This document shows positions 34,600-43,167 of a stretch of 45,336 nucleotides of DNA, piece after piece. The first letter of the stretch is position 1. Each line of letters starts with the position of its first letter. The notes under the pieces are model-generated. The model did not search any database and was not told the DNA's origin. It saw nothing but the letters and a program-made list of their open reading frames with translations. Source of the DNA: Candidatus Hydrogenedentota bacterium (lineage in GTDB: Bacteria; Hydrogenedentota; Hydrogenedentia; Hydrogenedentales; Hydrogenedentaceae); the NCBI GenBank assembly GCA_026415215.1, contig JAOAHN010000113.1, forward strand, positions 1 through 45,336, in the 5' to 3' direction. A program made the position numbers and the translations under genes.

Positions 34600-36183
34600 T
34601 TAGCTCTCCTTTTCCTTTTTAGGGATATATGGACACTTATCGATACTTGCATTGTAAATAGCCATCTCTTCCGCAAAGTCTAAGCACCTTGGTGCTCCAC
34701 ATACTCCACAATCTCTACCTGGTAAACTTTTGGACATATCTTCAATCAATGCTAACTTCTCTAACGATTCCCTTATACTGAAACCAAGTCTAATACCCTT
34801 CCTCGGTTTAAAAGAACTTGCCATGAAAAGCGTCTTTACTTCTTCTCTGGTAGAATCAAAAAGGTCACTGCTTCTCATAAGCCAGCTCAAATAGTGGGGC
34901 TCCAAATCCGTAAAAGGAAATCCATAACATCCTCCATAACATGCATAAAGTTCTACAATCTTTAATTCCTTTCCCACTCTTCCCTTCTCTAACTTATCCA
35001 TAAACTTCTTAACAGGCACTACACCTGATATTGCATATTTGTAATTAGCTTGGGACTCTAAAGCACTTATGCATTTATCACCTCTCGTAGATTCAAATCT
35101 ACTCTCTCTGATAAAGTCGAACAAAGCTCGCGGATGTAAAAGCTTGATACTGTTACTATTTTTGTACAGTAATTCTAAAGTGGCAATCTGAGAAGGGCAA
35201 ATAGGAACATATAGAACTTTCCCTTTTCGAACATAATAATCAATGCTCGCAATGAATGAGAAAAGGTAGGGAGCCACATAGCCAATTAACGAAGGGTATT
35301 CTGTCTGAATCCATTGAATCACAGATGGGCAAACTGGTGAGATCACAGGTAGATTTTTCAAATCAGAATTACTTAGGTACTCATCTACTGTTTGCTCTAA
35401 TGCTCTATCCCAAGGTATTAGTGTCACAACCTCAACCCCATATTCCTCCTTCATGAAATCTCTCCAAGGAAACCACTTTCCTTCTATATATAATTTGCTG
35501 GCAACTGGAGAAGGGATGATAACAGTGGACAAACTATCTAAAAACCCATCCCGATGAGGCTGAATAACTTCTAATAAAAAGTCAAAAACCCCTGTGGGGC
35601 AAATCTCAACACACCTATTACAATTAACACACCGATGGTAAAGTATTTTGACCTCATCTCCTCTTAACCTAATAGCCTTAGTAGGACATTCCTTAATACA
35701 ATCCAAACAATGCTTACACTTTTTAGACTCTGGTATGACTTTTACAGGAATTTCCTCGAAATTTTCCTGAGGAGTAAGTCTTATATGAAATTTCAATGTA
35801 GTCCCTTTGGGAGAAGCTGTTATATAAAAAAAATCTGTGTTCTTTTTTATATTTGGAAGTCCCATTCCAGCCCCATATCCTAATTCTCTCGCTTCCGGTG
35901 GAGCGGTGGAATAGCCTTCTTTCATTGCAAGCACTATATTAGGAATACCCGGACCAGTATCTATCGCTTCTACCTCAAGTGTATCCTCATCAACCCTATA
36001 GATAATCTGCCCCCCATACGAATGGATGATAATATTCATTTCAGCCTCAAAAACGGCTATCACGGCTCTCTTGATAATTTCAGAAGAGACCCCAACCCTA
36101 CTTAGAACACTTTTTATTTCTGCAGATGCTCTTCCTCCACCTCCATAATCACCTTTTTCCACTTTGATAGAACCACTTGCCAT
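34600..36183 (-). CDS. Fusion: RsbW-like GHKL ATPase + 2x[4Fe-4S] ferredoxin + [FeFe]-hydrogenase-like + 4Fe-4S domain
   Basis: 527 aa. Residues 1-135 form an anti-sigma/RsbW-type ATPase: N-box EAEMNIIIHS (47-55), DTGPGIP (75-81) and GYGAGMGLPNI (102-111). Residues 150-200 hold two [4Fe-4S] ferredoxin motifs (C156/C159/C162/C166 and C185/C188/C191/C195). Residues 210-455 resemble the C-terminal part of [FeFe]-hydrogenases, and the four cysteines at H-cluster positions are kept: C285, C329, C415 and C419. The neighbouring catalytic residues of HydA (the first Cys of TSCCP and the Lys of MPCxxK) are replaced (V284, Q332). Residues 490-517 are a 4Fe-4S domain (C492/C495/C500/C517). This is read as a redox or hydrogen sensor that controls an ATPase switch. 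In many genomes the ATPase and Fe-S parts are separate genes. Starts 6 nt after the DRTGG stop. Confidence 0.88.
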   Translation of the reverse strand: MASGSIKVEKGDYGGGGRASAEIKSVLSRVGVSSEIIKRAVIAVFEAEMNIIIHSYGGQIIYRVDEDTLEVEAIDTGPGIPNIVLAMKEGYSTAPPEARELGYGAGMGLPNIKKNTDFFYITASPKGTTLKFHIRLTPQENFEEIPVKVIPESKKCKHCLDCIKECPTKAIRLRGDEVKILYHRCVNCNRCVEICPTGVFDFLLEVIQPHRDGFLDSLSTVIIPSPVASKLYIEGKWFPWRDFMKEEYGVEVVTLIPWDRALEQTVDEYLSNSDLKNLPVISPVCPSVIQWIQTEYPSLIGYVAPYLFSFIASIDYYVRKGKVLYVPICPSQIATLELLYKNSNSIKLLHPRALFDFIRESRFESTRGDKCISALESQANYKYAISGVVPVKKFMDKLEKGRVGKELKIVELYACYGGCYGFPFTDLEPHYLSWLMRSSDLFDSTREEVKTLFMASSFKPRKGIRLGFSIRESLEKLALIEDMSKSLPGRDCGVCGAPRCLDFAEEMAIYNASIDKCPYIPKKEKES

Positions 36184-36189
36184 AGATTA

Positions 36190-36549
36190 TTATGGGGTAT
36201 TATTAAAAAGTTTATAGATTCTCCCACAAGTTTCAAACATATCATACCGAGAACTAAATAACACTCCCCTTCTCTCCCTGACCTTATCTATTACTTTTTC
36301 GTCAGGATAACTCTGAGAAACCAAGCAAACAGCGGGAATATCAAACAGTTCAAGAAGTTGTAATAAAGAGATATTATTAATATGAGTAACTATTAATGTT
36401 TCTCCCGAAGCATTCACTATTAAATCGCTAATTCTATCCCCAGCATATATTTTACCAATAAAACAATTTTCTATATTTTCTCCAGCAAGCAACTCCCCAT
36501 CTACTGTTTCGACTATCTCTATCAATTTTAACTTACTCACTTCTTTCAA
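36190..36549 (-). CDS. DRTGG-domain-like protein (first copy)
   Basis: A 119-aa protein and the first gene of the cluster. KIYAGDRISDLIVNASGETLIVTHINNISLLQLLELFDIPAVCLV resembles DRTGG-family proteins (vyagDRmSDLL... lvTgl). Its relative at 34239-34598 has diverged (AFVSDLLSNVLANA), so the two copies may have different ligands or partners. The start is TTG 36549, with AGGAG 12 nt upstream; this is the least certain start in the cluster. An 80-nt spacer separates it from the 5'-nucleotidase stop and may carry the promoter. Confidence 0.85.
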   Translation of the reverse strand: MKEVSKLKLIEIVETVDGELLAGENIENCFIGKIYAGDRISDLIVNASGETLIVTHINNISLLQLLELFDIPAVCLVSQSYPDEKVIDKVRERRGVLFSSRYDMFETCGRIYKLFNNTP

Positions 36550-36629
36550 CCCGTATCAATCTCCTAATTGCTTTATTATACTCCTGTTAATATAAATACT
36601 CATACCTTAACAAATATATGTCACTACTC

Positions 36630-38120
36630 TTATGGCTCTTCAACCTCCTCTTTAATCTGAACAGAAACAGCGTTCAAATTAAGGTAATCGTCTAAAGTCT
36701 TGCCATCATCTGAGATATTTTCAATAAATTCCGCAACTGCATCGAAATAAGTAAAACTACACAACTTGAATTCGGGTAGATTTTCTTCCTTATATCCACT
36801 CTTAATTAAGGAGCGCTTTAATCTTCCCTCCCATTCTCTCTTAGAGACTACTACCTTGTAAGCCCTATCAAGGTCTAAGTCAGATCTGAACTCTACTTCA
36901 TTAAGAGGGAAGGTCCTGATATACAAGCCCTTGAAGCCATCCCACATAGTCCTCCCCCATCCATATTTAACTAAATTTTCCATATACTCTTCGATATCTC
37001 TACCTTTTAGAACTACAACTCCTATTTCCTTAGCTCTATGGCCAGCTGTCATATAAATAGCATTATAATCCAATTTTCCCATTGGTAATGTACTTCTCAC
37101 TAATAATCGAGGATGAAATAATGCCACATCTGCTTTTGACTTCAACAACAGAGCTCTACATGCCAACATTGCTACCTCTGAACTATTTAATTCTCTTTTA
37201 TTTTCTATTAAATACTTACTTGCAATAGGGCATATCTCTTTTTCTTTCTCTACTACCCACTTAAGGAACTCCAAATCTGGTTGAATTTCGCTGTGTTTTA
37301 GATCAACTATATTATTTTCATAATTCAACACCTTACCGTTATCTGTATCAACCAGCAACTTAAGAACTCCAATCCATAAACCGTACATACCCGCTTGAAC
37401 CACAATGGCACCAGTATCCTCGCATACTTTCGCTTTTCTTAAAAGTTCATGTGTATGTCCACTAACGAATAGGTCTATATCTGGGAATCTCTTTGAAAGT
37501 TCCAAACAACTTTTACTACTAAGGTGACTCAACGCAATGACGAAATTACACCCTCTCTCCTTCAGTTCGTTGAGAGCGGTGTTAACAGATTCTAAAGACT
37601 CAGAGATAACTTTCTCTTCACTTCCTTCCAATTTAACTATACCTATGAATCCTATCTTATAACCGCCTATTTCAAGAATACTCCAGGAGTTAAAACACTT
37701 TTCTACTCCTTTCTTCCAATTAGTGGTAACGATATTAACAGACGAAGCAAAATCTTTCAGTTTGCATAGTCTATCAAGTCCCTTATCCAAATCGTGATTC
37801 CCTAAAGTAACTACATCATATCCTATCTTTTCCAGAGAGACAAACATCAATTCCCCGTTAGTGTAATCTGCCACCATATCCCCTTTATCTGTTAAATCTC
37901 CCGCATCTACTACCAAAATATTTCTCGTTTTTTCTTTTAAGCCCTTAACAAATCCTGCAATATATGGCATCCCTCCTTGTCCATTATAGCCAGGCCTAAT
38001 ATGATCGTGAATATCATTTGTATAAACTATATGAATCTCTAATGCCTTTAAAGATACAGGGAAAAAAAACAAAAATGATGTCGATAATAAGATACAACTT
38101 ATAAACAGTTTTTTATACAT
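36630..38120 (-). CDS. Exported 5'-nucleotidase/metallophosphoesterase
   Basis: A 496-aa protein. The N-terminal 27 residues (KLFISCILLSTSFLFFFPVSLKALE) form a signal peptide. The metallophosphatase domain shows YTNDIHDHIRP, VVDAGDLTDKGD, TLGNHDLDKG, ALSHLSS and VSGHTHELL, all metal-ligand motifs of the UshA/2',3'-cyclic phosphodiesterase group. The C-terminal 5_nucleotid_C domain is recognisable (NSSEVAMLACRALLLKSKADVALF ... YMTAGHRAKEIGVVVLKGRDIEEYME). Likely role: periplasmic or surface hydrolysis of nucleotides for phosphate and nucleoside uptake. AAGG precedes the ATG. It is divergent from the lipoprotein gene. Confidence 0.92.
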   Translation of the reverse strand: MYKKLFISCILLSTSFLFFFPVSLKALEIHIVYTNDIHDHIRPGYNGQGGMPYIAGFVKGLKEKTRNILVVDAGDLTDKGDMVADYTNGELMFVSLEKIGYDVVTLGNHDLDKGLDRLCKLKDFASSVNIVTTNWKKGVEKCFNSWSILEIGGYKIGFIGIVKLEGSEEKVISESLESVNTALNELKERGCNFVIALSHLSSKSCLELSKRFPDIDLFVSGHTHELLRKAKVCEDTGAIVVQAGMYGLWIGVLKLLVDTDNGKVLNYENNIVDLKHSEIQPDLEFLKWVVEKEKEICPIASKYLIENKRELNSSEVAMLACRALLLKSKADVALFHPRLLVRSTLPMGKLDYNAIYMTAGHRAKEIGVVVLKGRDIEEYMENLVKYGWGRTMWDGFKGLYIRTFPLNEVEFRSDLDLDRAYKVVVSKREWEGRLKRSLIKSGYKEENLPEFKLCSFTYFDAVAEFIENISDDGKTLDDYLNLNAVSVQIKEEVEEP

Positions 38121-38208
38121 ATCCTTGTCCCTTGGGTGTTTAAGTTACTCAATTTGTCAATTTTTGACACATAATTGTAAAATCTTGTTTCGATACAACC
38201 GTTATTCT

Positions 38209-38862
38209 ATGGAAATAATTTCAAAACTAATAATGATGTTAAATTTATTTATCCCTCAAAAAATTATCGTATCAGTAATCACTATCTATTTACTTCTTCT
38301 ATTGTTAACATCTTGCAATCCCCAAGAAACTATTTCTGAAAAAGGAAAATTTGAAATAAAGGAGATAGAACAAATTCAACTCCCTATCCAAAACTTGATA
38401 AAAAATGGCTATTTCAACGAGTGGCTTTCCGGGAGTAGAGTTCCCTCTGGTTTTCTCCCCCCATTTTCCAAATACTCCTATGTTCTTAAGAAATCACGAG
38501 GATCTTCAGGCTACGATGTAGTTCAAAGATGGAATCAAGCTGGAGACAACTATGATGTAAACAACTGTTTTCGAATTGTTTTATATGACCTAGCTCCAAA
38601 TAAAAAATACCTCCTATCAGTTTCAGCTACTCTTGTAAAAGGACCCAAAGTAGAAATAGGTATATGGTCTTCTAATCAAACAGAAATAAAGGCATACAAA
38701 GTGCCCTTACTAACCATATCCGGGGAAGAAAACAAAAAATCCATTTGGGAAACCGAACTCACAATAGATATTGAAGAAAGTTCAAACTATATCTTAGCCG
38801 CTTATGCTCCGGAAGACACGCCACAAATAACATGGCACCATTGGGTACTTACAGAAAAATGA
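38209..38862 (+). CDS. Putative lipoprotein with beta-sandwich carbohydrate-binding-like domain
   Basis: 217 aa if the ATG at 38209 is used; starts at 38233 or 38236 are equally possible and would give a shorter, more usual signal sequence. IYLLLLLLTSC is a lipobox (LTSC), with the lipidated Cys at about residue 36 of the 38209 version. The mature part begins NLIKNGYFNEWLSGSRVPSGF, like the N-G-x-F-x-x-W start of carbohydrate-binding-module-like beta-sandwiches. It continues with strand-rich segments ending ITWHHWVL. The substrate or partner is unknown. It is divergent from the 5'-nucleotidase gene and has no clear ribosome binding site. Confidence 0.7.
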   Translation: MEIISKLIMMLNLFIPQKIIVSVITIYLLLLLLTSCNPQETISEKGKFEIKEIEQIQLPIQNLIKNGYFNEWLSGSRVPSGFLPPFSKYSYVLKKSRGSSGYDVVQRWNQAGDNYDVNNCFRIVLYDLAPNKKYLLSVSATLVKGPKVEIGIWSSNQTEIKAYKVPLLTISGEENKKSIWETELTIDIEESSNYILAAYAPEDTPQITWHHWVLTEK

Positions 38863-39355
38863 AAAGTAATAGCATTTTTCAATTCATTTTCAGTAAAAAC
38901 AACATACCCATTTCTTATAGCTCGGTTTTCTATCTCGAATTGGAAAATAACTGTTTCCATACTGGAGAATTCACAGAGGCACAGCATATAGTTCCTCCAC
39001 TTTTTTGCACCAGTATTAGGAGATTTATGGACCTACATAGCATTCATTTCATCTGAGTCGAAACAAGGCAATTTAAATTCAGATAAGTTTCAATAAATTT
39101 AGCTAAACACCTAATACACTTTCCTCTGGGCTTATCTCAATTTACCACTACAATATGGACGAAAATTTTCCCCAATTTGTAAACACAAGATATGATAAGG
39201 ATAGATATAGAATTATCAACATTACTACTTGTATGGGTAGTCCTTTAAATCACTCTTTATATTATCTTTTTCCTTGGTGATGATATCGCTCTACAACTAC
39301 CTCCCCAGAAATCAAAAGTTCTAAGAACTCGCTAAATCTTTTCACTTCTGACTCA
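38863..39355. other. Long intergenic stretch without a recognisable gene
   Basis: A 493-nt AT-rich spacer between the lipoprotein and the Hsp20 gene, which converge. An open frame at 38832-39056 has no protein-like features. It overlaps the lipoprotein end and I treat it as chance. On the minus strand, just after the Hsp20 stop, a short reading frame of about 33 codons runs through a 13-bp palindrome AGTTCTAAGAACT (39317-39329); it lacks any start signal. No RNA structure or terminator is evident. Confidence 0.5.
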
Positions 39356-39784
39356 CTACTCTCCTGTTACAGGAACTCTCTTTGCAGATCTAACCGACTT
39401 TTTAGGAAGGACTATTCTCAGTATCCCTTGTTGAACTTCCGCTGTAACTCTATCTGAATCTATCTCTTCCCTAAAATCGATAACTTTCTCAAAACTGCCA
39501 TATAAAGATTCTATGGAAACTCTTTTAACATCTTCTTCAGTCATTTTCTGGTATTTTTTCCCCTTGACTACTAATTTCTCTTTTTCAAGGGTAATGATAA
39601 TATCTTCCTTTTTCACACCGGGTAACTCAACAAAGACATAAAAATTATTTTCGTCCTCAAAAATATCGGCTAAAGGCTCCCAAGGTTCATCAGTCGAAAG
39701 CCCCATATTCATCCTCCTCCATACCTCCATCATCATTCTCCTTGGAAGCATCCTCAAAGTTTCTATCCCTAAAAAAGGCATCAT
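39356..39784 (-). CDS. Small heat-shock protein, Hsp20/alpha-crystallin family
   Basis: A 142-aa protein starting at ATG 39784 with a textbook AGGAGG 7 nt upstream. The alpha-crystallin domain (about 40-130) runs from WEPLADIFEDENNFYVFVELPGVKKEDIIITLEKEKLVVKG to FREEIDSDRVTAEVQQGILRIVLPK. The C-terminus ends KRVPVTGE, where V-P-V acts as the I-x-I anchoring motif. The N-terminal arm is Met/Arg-rich. These proteins are ATP-independent holdases that bind unfolding proteins. It stands alone; the strong ribosome binding site suggests high expression. Confidence 0.95.
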   Translation of the reverse strand: MMPFLGIETLRMLPRRMMMEVWRRMNMGLSTDEPWEPLADIFEDENNFYVFVELPGVKKEDIIITLEKEKLVVKGKKYQKMTEEDVKRVSIESLYGSFEKVIDFREEIDSDRVTAEVQQGILRIVLPKKSVRSAKRVPVTGE

Positions 39785-39878
39785 AAACAAACCTCCTTTT
39801 TTTACAAACTAAATTATACATCAAAATACTGAAGATAAAATAGCTTTAATTGAGAAATTTAACTAAACTTTTAATTCA

Positions 39879-41096
39879 TCAACTACCAATAATTTTCTCA
39901 ACTTCATTGTAAATCTTGACTAAGTCAAGATTATGTGGACATAACTTACCTGCCAATTCGATATCTCGCGGGGATAATTTCCTAACATAATCCTTTATAC
40001 CTTTATAACAATAATTCGCCCAAGAGATATCCTTATAGTTTTTCGCATAAAGTAAACACCTCCATACATCCTCTACATATAGCTTCTTTTTCAATTTTCC
40101 CTCGCAGATGTAGGAACATCCTCTACAATATAAGTGGTCAGTAACTTTAGCAATCTGAATCAACTTTTCCATTTCATCCTTGGAGAGTTTTTCCTTAGAA
40201 ATCGCTGCCCATGCATTCTCATGAACTTGCTGGATGTTAGTCATCTGAGAAGCAATACCATCTATTCTTTCATCCCCCCAAACAGCTTTCAGCTTGGCTT
40301 GAATCTTTGTGAAATTCTTCGATGTCCAGGGAACAATCTCTTCTGCCTCATCTGGAATACTACCCAGAGTTTTCATTGCAATTAGACCTATACCTGCTCT
40401 TTTACATGCATCTATTGCTCTATTCAATTTATCGTAGCCAAACTCCCGGAAACTATACTTAAACATAATCACATCGATCCCACCTCCTAATTCACAAGCC
40501 TTTAACATCAACTCGGGTGCTACCCCGTGGTGAACACTAAAACCAAAATATCTTATTTTTCCCGTCTTCTTAAGTTTATCTCCCATCTCTATAAACTCCT
40601 TCTCTAAAAGACGGGGATGTTTAACTATGTGCATGTAAAATATGTCAAGATAGTCAGTTTCCAGATCCTCCAAAGAACTTTCAAGGTTTTTTATAAACTT
40701 CTCTGGTGTAGCTTCGTCCTCGGATAAATGCACTTTAGAAGCAATGATTAGTTTTTTCCTGTCCCCTATTTGCTTAATAAATGGTGCTATTGTTTTGTGA
40801 GAATTCCCTTCAGCATACATCTGAGCTGTGTCTAAGTGATTAACCCCAAGTTCATAGCATCTGTGAAGTTTTTTATCATAAACAGGGTCGAGTTCCTGAC
40901 AGCACCCCATAATTAATATAGGCGTATCTATATCTGTCTTGCCGAGTCTTTTAGTGGGCACTTTACTACCTGGGAGAAATTTCCATTCTTTTTTCTCGGT
41001 TGCCCCCGGTAATAAAGAAGAAGCATACGATATCCCTTCCATCTCCACTGCCATAAGAGAACCAAAAACTGAAGATATGAAAGTCCTTCTATTCAT
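39879..41096 (-). CDS. Tat-exported aldo/keto reductase with C-terminal cysteine motif
   Basis: ATG 41096 (GGAG 6 nt before) gives 405 aa; the upstream TTG at 41111 is less likely. The N-terminus MNRRTFISSVFGSLMAVEM is a twin-arginine type signal. The AKR tetrad is visible: D89 and Y94 (LDTAQMYAEG), K121 (ASKVHL) and H156 (YMHIVKH). After the barrel, near residue 325, YCRGCSYICEG resembles the Fe-S cysteine motif of exported AKRs, and LCPHNLDL comes later. The substrate is unknown. Similar exported AKRs are common in Planctomycetes-like and candidate-phylum genomes. It is divergent from the hemerythrin gene. Confidence 0.88.
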   Translation of the reverse strand: MNRRTFISSVFGSLMAVEMEGISYASSLLPGATEKKEWKFLPGSKVPTKRLGKTDIDTPILIMGCCQELDPVYDKKLHRCYELGVNHLDTAQMYAEGNSHKTIAPFIKQIGDRKKLIIASKVHLSEDEATPEKFIKNLESSLEDLETDYLDIFYMHIVKHPRLLEKEFIEMGDKLKKTGKIRYFGFSVHHGVAPELMLKACELGGGIDVIMFKYSFREFGYDKLNRAIDACKRAGIGLIAMKTLGSIPDEAEEIVPWTSKNFTKIQAKLKAVWGDERIDGIASQMTNIQQVHENAWAAISKEKLSKDEMEKLIQIAKVTDHLYCRGCSYICEGKLKKKLYVEDVWRCLLYAKNYKDISWANYCYKGIKDYVRKLSPRDIELAGKLCPHNLDLVKIYNEVEKIIGS

Positions 41097-41111
41097 AAAT
41101 TTCTCCAGCAA

Positions 41112-41365
41112 TGAATTTTTATTAAAAAAGACATTCAGAACTTTTTACAAAATATTAAAAATTAGAGAAAAACAAAAGCAAATACACAACACTATCAAAA
41201 TTTTCTAATCTATATAAAGATTACTTCATTAGACAAATGTAGATTATTCACAATTCACATCCTAACCAATAATTAAGCCTACACTTAGGTTAATATCTCT
41301 TAGATTCAGTCAATGACCATCATCTATAATAATAGCGAAGGCCCTATAACTAAAGGAAGTTTTCC
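41112..41365. promoter_or_regulatory. Divergent spacer with probable hemerythrin promoter
   Basis: A 254-nt AT-rich spacer between the exported reductase and hemerythrin genes. TATAAT at 41326-41331 lies 34 nt before the hemerythrin ATG and could be its -10 box; no convincing -35 box is seen at 16-18 nt. AGGAAG precedes the ATG as ribosome binding site. Small open frames here lack coding features. Confidence 0.35.
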
Positions 41366-41767
41366 ATGGCTTTTTTTGAATGGAATGAAAATTTGAGCGT
41401 TGGTATTTTACAACTCGATACTCAACACAAAACTCTCGTAAATATGATAAATAACTTATATGAAGCAATGAGTATGGGGAAAGGCAAAGATACTCTCCCA
41501 AAGATAATAAAAGAGATGTCAGCCTATGCTGTTTCCCACTTTTCCTCTGAAGAGAAGCTAATGCAAATGTATGAGTACCCTGAGTATGAATCTCACAAGA
41601 AAGAGCACGAATTATTTGTAAAAAAGATTCAAGAATTCAAAACCGAGATTAATAAAGGAAATATAACAATTACATTAAATATAGCCAATTTTCTAAAATC
41701 TTGGTTAGTTAATCATATCCAAGGGACAGATAAAAAGTACAGCCCCTTTTTGGAGAAAGAGGTATAA
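41366..41767 (+). CDS. Bacteriohemerythrin
   Basis: A 133-aa single-domain protein of typical length. All non-haem di-iron ligands are present: H21 (DTQHKTL), H58 and E62 (SHFSSEEKLM), H77 and H81 (ESHKKEHELF), H117 and D122 (NHIQGTD). Hemerythrins bind O2 reversibly and may carry or sense oxygen or NO. In an organism that otherwise shows anaerobic enzymes this fits oxygen buffering or detoxification. The ion permease gene begins 91 nt downstream. Confidence 0.95.
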   Translation: MAFFEWNENLSVGILQLDTQHKTLVNMINNLYEAMSMGKGKDTLPKIIKEMSAYAVSHFSSEEKLMQMYEYPEYESHKKEHELFVKKIQEFKTEINKGNITITLNIANFLKSWLVNHIQGTDKKYSPFLEKEV

Positions 41768-41858
41768 GATAACAATCCACCTACTTTCAGAATTAGAAGA
41801 TATCACATCTATAAAGTTATAATATCCCCCAAAAACTCATCTTCTCATTTCTACTAAT

Positions 41859-43124
41859 ATGTGGTATAAGATTTTATCTATAACTATATTCACAAGTGCG
41901 TATATTCTCTTTTTCATTTTCCCAAATAAAAGGTCTCTATCTGCCTTCGTATGTGCAGTTATCTGTTTAGCCACAGGAACTATACCGCTTAGAGAAGCTT
42001 TATATGCCATCGACCTAAATGTTTTGGGCATATTTGTTGGTATGCTATTCATCGCGGACTTTTTCACAGTGAGCAAATGCCCCGCATATTTGGCAACAAT
42101 CCTCGCTCACAAAACACAAAGTGTTCCATTAATATTTCTATCTATATGTATCCTAACCTCATTCATTTCTGCATTTGTAGAAAATGTAGCTACGGTTCTC
42201 ATAATAGCTCCTATCTGTTTCGAAATTACAAAGAGACTAAATATTAACCCTACTATTCTAATAATTGCGATCGCTATATCAAGCAATCTTCAAGGAACAG
42301 CAACACTTATCGGTGATCCACCAAGTATGATTCTTGCAGGGTACACAGGTATGAATTTCATAGATTTCTTCGTATATCATGGAAAACCAGGTATTTTTTT
42401 CGCCATCCAGATAGGGGCGATTTTCACCTTAATTTATCTATATTTCCTATTTAAAAAATTTCAAGCAGTTAGTGAGGTAGAAATAGAAAGAGTAACCACT
42501 TGGTTCCCTACTATTCTTCTTGTTATTTTAATTGCACTCTTAGCGATAGCCTCCGTTTTCGAGAAAAGTTTATTAACCTCGCCAGGGCTTATATGCTGTA
42601 TCGTAGCAATGGTAGGCATTTGCTGGGCGATTTTTTCAAAAAAAGTATCCATTAGAAAAACCATGAGTGAACTTGATTGGGATACTACATTTTTCCTAAT
42701 AGGGGTTTTTATTCTCGTAGGAGTTCTCTCATATCAAAAACTAACCAATGATATTGCAGAGTTTATCTTTCAAACATTAGGGAAAAGTCCGATTACAACA
42801 TACACATGCTTAATCGTAATTTCTGTAATTTTGTCAGGCTTTGTCGATAATGTACCCTACATATCTGCGATGTTACCAATTGCCAAACTATTAGCAGAGA
42901 AAGGTGGTTACTCCCCAACACTGCTTTACTTCGGTTTACTAATAGGGTCCTGTCTTGGAGGAAATCTCACTCCAATAGGTGCCTCTGCAAATATAGTAGG
43001 CTGTGGACTCCTCAGGAAAAAAGGTTATGAAGTGTCAATATTAGAATGGTTAAAAATCTCCATCCCGTTTACAATCCTCGCCGTGGTTCCAGCCTCTATT
43101 TTTATCTGGTGGATTTGGAAATGA
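41859..43124 (+). CDS. ArsB/NhaD/CitM-superfamily ion permease
   Basis: A 421-aa polytopic membrane protein with about 10-11 hydrophobic segments. Two duplicated hairpin motifs define the IT (ion transporter) superfamily: SSNLQGTATLIGDPPSMILAG near 147-167 and SCLGGNLTPIGASANIVGCG near 365-384. FVENVATVLI and FVDNVPYISA, each with an Asn, occur before them in the matching halves. The family moves anions (citrate, arsenite) or exchanges Na+/H+. The substrate cannot be told from sequence; no ars genes accompany it. The start ATG lacks an obvious Shine-Dalgarno. Confidence 0.88.
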   Translation: MWYKILSITIFTSAYILFFIFPNKRSLSAFVCAVICLATGTIPLREALYAIDLNVLGIFVGMLFIADFFTVSKCPAYLATILAHKTQSVPLIFLSICILTSFISAFVENVATVLIIAPICFEITKRLNINPTILIIAIAISSNLQGTATLIGDPPSMILAGYTGMNFIDFFVYHGKPGIFFAIQIGAIFTLIYLYFLFKKFQAVSEVEIERVTTWFPTILLVILIALLAIASVFEKSLLTSPGLICCIVAMVGICWAIFSKKVSIRKTMSELDWDTTFFLIGVFILVGVLSYQKLTNDIAEFIFQTLGKSPITTYTCLIVISVILSGFVDNVPYISAMLPIAKLLAEKGGYSPTLLYFGLLIGSCLGGNLTPIGASANIVGCGLLRKKGYEVSILEWLKISIPFTILAVVPASIFIWWIWK

Positions 43125-43167
43125 TATAAATTAACATAACACTATTCTCATATCAGGAGACTCATAA

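Noticed and set aside
38832-39056. 74-aa open frame after the lipoprotein
   Set aside because: Overlaps the lipoprotein end in another frame, has no start signal and no recognisable domain.
39256-39355. Short peptide frame after Hsp20 on the minus strand
   Set aside because: About 33 codons, no ATG and no ribosome binding site; also no sign of a frameshift extending Hsp20, whose C-terminus is complete.
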